Notes under the pieces: generated by a model
The model's input: only the letters and a program-made list of their open reading frames with translations
What the model was told of the DNA's origin: nothing
The model's database searches: none
Program-made: the position numbers and the translations under genes
In this document: in pieces, positions 61,392 to 64,000 of the stretch
How the letters are laid out: each line of letters starts with the position of its first letter
Position numbering within the stretch: position 1 is the stretch's first letter
From: Cellvibrio sp. KY-GH-1
GTDB taxonomy: Bacteria > Pseudomonadota > Gammaproteobacteria > Pseudomonadales > Cellvibrionaceae
Assembly (NCBI RefSeq): GCF_008806975.1
Contig: NZ_CP031728.1
Location: 2,873,501-2,937,500, forward strand
Reading direction: 5' to 3'
Length of the DNA stretch: 64,000 nucleotides

Positions 61392-62596
61392 TAATCGACC
61401 AGTCGAAGTTGAAGACTAGAAAATCCACGTAAAAACGGATTTGCATTATAAACAGGTGGCGTATCGGTGAGGCGCATATTGGGAAAAGCCCGAAAGAGCG
61501 TAGCGAATGCAATTTCTGCTTCGAGATAAGCCAAGGTTGCGCCCAGGCACACATGAGGACCAAATCCTAATGCGAGGTTATCTTTAGCATTGTCGCGCTC
61601 GATATCAAAACGATCAGGATCTGCAAATTTTTGTTCATCGCGATTAGCAGATTGTAATAACAAAATGATGCCCTGATTCTTCTTAACGTTGTTACCATAG
61701 ATTTCACAATCTTCCTGTGCAACACGTTTCACCATTTGGAGAGGGCTGGTGAAGCGCATCATTTCCCGTGTGGCGTTGCGCATCAACTCTGGCTGTGCCT
61801 TTAGCTTGGCAAACTGCTCCTGATTCTGAAGTAGCGCATAAAGCCCCGTAGAAACCAGGTTACGGGTAGTTTCATGGCCTGCAAAAACCAATTGGCCACA
61901 ATTGGAAATCACTTCTTCCTCTGTTAATAAATCTCCATTTTCCTCAATTTGAATAAGCAAACCTATCAGGTCTGCGGTATCGAGGTTTCTGCGAAAGGGA
62001 ATTTCTGCTCTGAAAAATTCCATCATTGAAAACAAACCGTGGTTTGCTTTGTCTAACATTTCAACAGTTGGCCCCAATGACCCGGTGAACTCTACGATAG
62101 CATCAGCCCATTCGGTGAAATCGCGATAATTTTCATCACCAACACCCAGCATTGCTGCAATAACTTTTGCAGGGAATGGCTTGGCAAATACTTCCATGAA
62201 ATCAACTTCTTGCTTACCTTGCATATTCGCAACAAGTTCATCTGCTATTGCCTGTATTTTGGGGCGCATGATATCGATAAATCTAGGCGTAAAACCCCGA
62301 TTCATCAGACGCCGCAATTTGTCGTGTTTTGCCCCATCAAGTAGAACAATCCACATTTTTACAAAACGACTGAACTCCGAATAGTCGGGCCTGATTTCTT
62401 CAGGAAACTGGTTAACAAAATGCTCAGCCTTCATTTGTGCCGAGAAGCGCTCACATTTTAGAAATTCCCTTACATCTTCATAACAAGGGAAGATCCAGGT
62501 TCCGCCATTCGCTTCGCTCCAATGCATTCGCCCCGTTTGGCGCAATGTTCTGTACACAGGGAACGGATCATTAATAAATTCTGGTGTTATTTTCAT
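61391..62596 (-). CDS. Cytochrome P450
   Basis: This soluble bacterial P450 would oxidise an intermediate of the pathway. The 401 residues carry the I-helix oxygen-binding motif LVFAGHETTRNLV, the ExxR helix (TREMMRFTSP) and the heme-binding GFGPHVCLGATLAYLE with the proximal Cys. I use the ATG at 62596 (MKITPEF) with AGGA upstream; ATG 62605 is also possible. Longer starts overlap the upstream gene. It needs a ferredoxin/reductase from elsewhere. The context of carrier-protein and synthase-like genes suggests a specialised metabolite. Confidence 0.95.
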   Translation of the reverse strand: MKITPEFINDPFPVYRTLRQTGRMHWSEANGGTWIFPCYEDVREFLKCERFSAQMKAEHFVNQFPEEIRPDYSEFSRFVKMWIVLLDGAKHDKLRRLMNRGFTPRFIDIMRPKIQAIADELVANMQGKQEVDFMEVFAKPFPAKVIAAMLGVGDENYRDFTEWADAIVEFTGSLGPTVEMLDKANHGLFSMMEFFRAEIPFRRNLDTADLIGLLIQIEENGDLLTEEEVISNCGQLVFAGHETTRNLVSTGLYALLQNQEQFAKLKAQPELMRNATREMMRFTSPLQMVKRVAQEDCEIYGNNVKKNQGIILLLQSANRDEQKFADPDRFDIERDNAKDNLALGFGPHVCLGATLAYLEAEIAFATLFRAFPNMRLTDTPPVYNANPFLRGFSSLQLRLVD

Positions 62597-62618
62597 ATCT
62601 CTCATATCCTGATCAGAG

Positions 62619-63599
62619 TCATATTTTTTGAACGCTACAGGAGCCCCAGTTAGTCGTACCTCCAGATAACATAAACACCCTGTCACCTGATGTTAATTTG
62701 GGAGCTATAGTGGTTAGATTAATAATGTTATCGGCAGTGAATGCATGGGCAAATTTGGGTAAATTTTCTACCATTAGTTTATTTGATGAAAATCCCATAT
62801 AACTGGCGAATTGCTGCATTAAATTCAAAGAATAATTATTGATGATAAGATACTGATAATCATCCGGCTTGCAGTCCGCCTGGTTCAGTGTACTGGCGGC
62901 CGAGTCAGTAATACCGCGCATAATTTCCATTTGTTTTTTTAAGCCATCCCCTCGCCCCAAGGTATTGAGATAAGGATTGAAAACCTGATGAAGCGACTCA
63001 AGGTTAAAATCTCCCTTTTCTGACGATACCATGAAGGCCATAGCAACATCCGAATTGGTCATAACACCCGATAATGCGCCACGTCGCTGGGTGGGATGAT
63101 GCGGAATCTGATCAACATTAACGCAGAGAACATTTTTCTTCCCTTCAGCGCGAATCAGGTTTCGTGCTGCACGCAAGAGACTCACAAAATTGCCTGATTC
63201 AGCCAAAAACGTTCCGAAGAATGTAGCATTTTTCAATTTTACTTTTCGCTGCAAACAGGAATTGATATAGCGAGAAAAATTCAGTTTGTCTTTTTTTAAA
63301 TCGGCATGGAGGTAGGCACTTCTGTAACTGTAACTGGTAAAAATAATTGCATCCACCTCATCAGGACTGCATTGAAATTGACTCAAAACTGACTCAACTA
63401 CATCGCCTGCGTTATCCAGGCTGCAATGACGAGACTTAAAATAATGGACCATGCCATTTTCAATGAGAAGCTCCAACCACCGCTGCTCCTCCCCGGTGGC
63501 ACATTGAACATCCTTGCGGATGTCACAAGCAATCTCGCCCAGCTGGTAAGCCATTGATCCTATGTATATAGGGGGCTCATTACGCTCACGGTTACCCAT
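62619..63599 (-). CDS. Ketoacyl-synthase-III-like (FabH-fold) protein
   Basis: This 326-residue protein has a FabH-type fold. A VDAIIFTSYSYRSAY strand is followed by FFGTFLAESGNFVSLLRAAR where the active-site Cys segment (xxCxGxxxAL) normally stands; Cys is absent and Glu or Ser takes its place. The YLIINNYSLNLMQQFASYMG segment matches the His motif region with Asn at the His place, and KFAHAFTADNI has His where Asn is usual. The end GDRVFMLSGGTTNWGSCSV is a clear KAS-III terminus. GAGGGAA precedes the ATG. The altered triad points to an acyltransferase or other role, not decarboxylative condensation. Confidence 0.7.
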   Translation of the reverse strand: MGNRERNEPPIYIGSMAYQLGEIACDIRKDVQCATGEEQRWLELLIENGMVHYFKSRHCSLDNAGDVVESVLSQFQCSPDEVDAIIFTSYSYRSAYLHADLKKDKLNFSRYINSCLQRKVKLKNATFFGTFLAESGNFVSLLRAARNLIRAEGKKNVLCVNVDQIPHHPTQRRGALSGVMTNSDVAMAFMVSSEKGDFNLESLHQVFNPYLNTLGRGDGLKKQMEIMRGITDSAASTLNQADCKPDDYQYLIINNYSLNLMQQFASYMGFSSNKLMVENLPKFAHAFTADNIINLTTIAPKLTSGDRVFMLSGGTTNWGSCSVQKI

Positions 63600-63661
63600 A
63601 ATTCCCTCGAAAAATCATGCCACACACGAAGAACACTCGATGCTTGATAGCCTATGCGGAA

Positions 63662-64000
63662 TTAGCATTCGTAATGCGCCATTACCTTTTCGATTTGGCC
63701 GTCAGAATTAAAGTGAAGCACCTCACATAATGAGTTGTTGTTGGCACCTGTCATATGAAGAACGATGGTATTTACACAAACATAAATGCCCATAAGGGAA
63801 AAATGCAGGTCCGGATATTTTTTTATTCCGGCGCCAAAATAATCTCTAACAGCGGCTTTACCATTAACGCTTGGTGTGCCAGTTATCTTTTCTGCTAGTG
63901 GGGACGCAAGAACAATAGACTCGGAATATAAGCTCATAATTTTTTCAAGATCATGGGTATTCCAAACAGAAACATGATGCTCGGCAATTTCCTTTGCTTC
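63662..64000 (-). CDS. NTF2/SnoaL-like protein, 5' end outside window
   Basis: The frame stays open to the window edge (112 codons plus stop), so the start is missing. It reads AEHHVSVWNTHDLEKIMSLY, then GTPSVNGKAAVRDYFGAGIK and YPDLHFSLMG. This is the SnoaL-like pattern, similar to the 117-residue protein at 55247. It is 62 bp upstream of the KAS-III-like gene in the same direction and probably in the same transcript. Its function in the pathway is not defined. Confidence 0.75.
   Translation of the reverse strand, partial: EAKEIAEHHVSVWNTHDLEKIMSLYSESIVLASPLAEKITGTPSVNGKAAVRDYFGAGIKKYPDLHFSLMGIYVCVNTIVLHMTGANNNSLCEVLHFNSDGQIEKVMAHYEC

Noticed and set aside
1..64000. CRISPR array
   Set aside because: No regularly spaced repeat-spacer pattern was seen. 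The only regular repeats are the 1.57-kb gene modules, short tandem repeats and the VgrG needle codons.

Overview
The window reads as the chromosome of a Gram-negative gammaproteobacterium. A Cellvibrio-like member of the Cellvibrionaceae is my best guess, inferred from overall protein style and not tested by any search. The left 39 kb is a complete, apparently intact type VI secretion system (T6SS). It has threonine-phosphorylation control parts (PpkA-like kinase, PppA-like phosphatase, FHA protein TagH) plus TagJ.

Region 1 (1-7948, minus strand): tssM (3' end outside the window), tssL with an OmpA-like peptidoglycan-binding tail, tssK, tssJ, a PP2C phosphatase and tagH. A 279-bp divergent promoter region (7949-8227) separates this from region 2 (8228-23743, plus strand): kinase, TPR-like lipoprotein, tssA, tssB, tssC, hcp, a Tae4-type amidase effector with its Tai4 immunity protein, tagJ, tssE, tssF, tssG, an exported protein of unknown function, and clpV.

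Region 3 (23757-39116) is the effector-loading part. A relic of a vgrG 5' end is followed by a duplicated effector/immunity module that I do not recognise. Then comes an intact vgrG with a chain of accessory genes (DUF6484, DUF2169 adaptor, ketosynthase-like protein) leading to a DUF4150/PAAR-like effector with a cysteine-rich HNH-type nuclease tail. The nuclease domain and its beta-propeller partner are repeated three times with a period of about 1.57 kb. Copies 2 and 3 lack the PAAR domain. The partner genes have diverged 5' ends and near-identical 3' ends. A TIGR02270-like HEAT-repeat protein and a thioredoxin-like protein close the unit.

Region 4 (39382-48723) is ordinary chromosome: DUF6929-like protein, YegD-type Hsp70, M32 carboxypeptidase, M48 membrane protease, GST, DUF1348 protein and aroA.

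Region 5 (48903-64000) is a genomic island beginning at a tRNA-Met(CAT) gene. It starts with a tyrosine recombinase, a frameshifted remnant of a MobH-type TraI relaxase, two unknown membrane proteins and an IS3-family element with an in-frame A-AAA-AAG slippery site. That IS splits a small gene whose two halves rejoin in frame. Beyond about 53.6 kb the DNA is AT-rich and looks like the edge of a specialised-metabolite cluster. It has a 4'-phosphopantetheinyl transferase broken at a G9 tract, two NTF2-like proteins, an RND efflux pump with its membrane-fusion protein, a DUF2938-like membrane protein, a cytochrome P450 and two ketoacyl-synthase-III-like proteins without an obvious catalytic triad. 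The cluster continues past the right edge.
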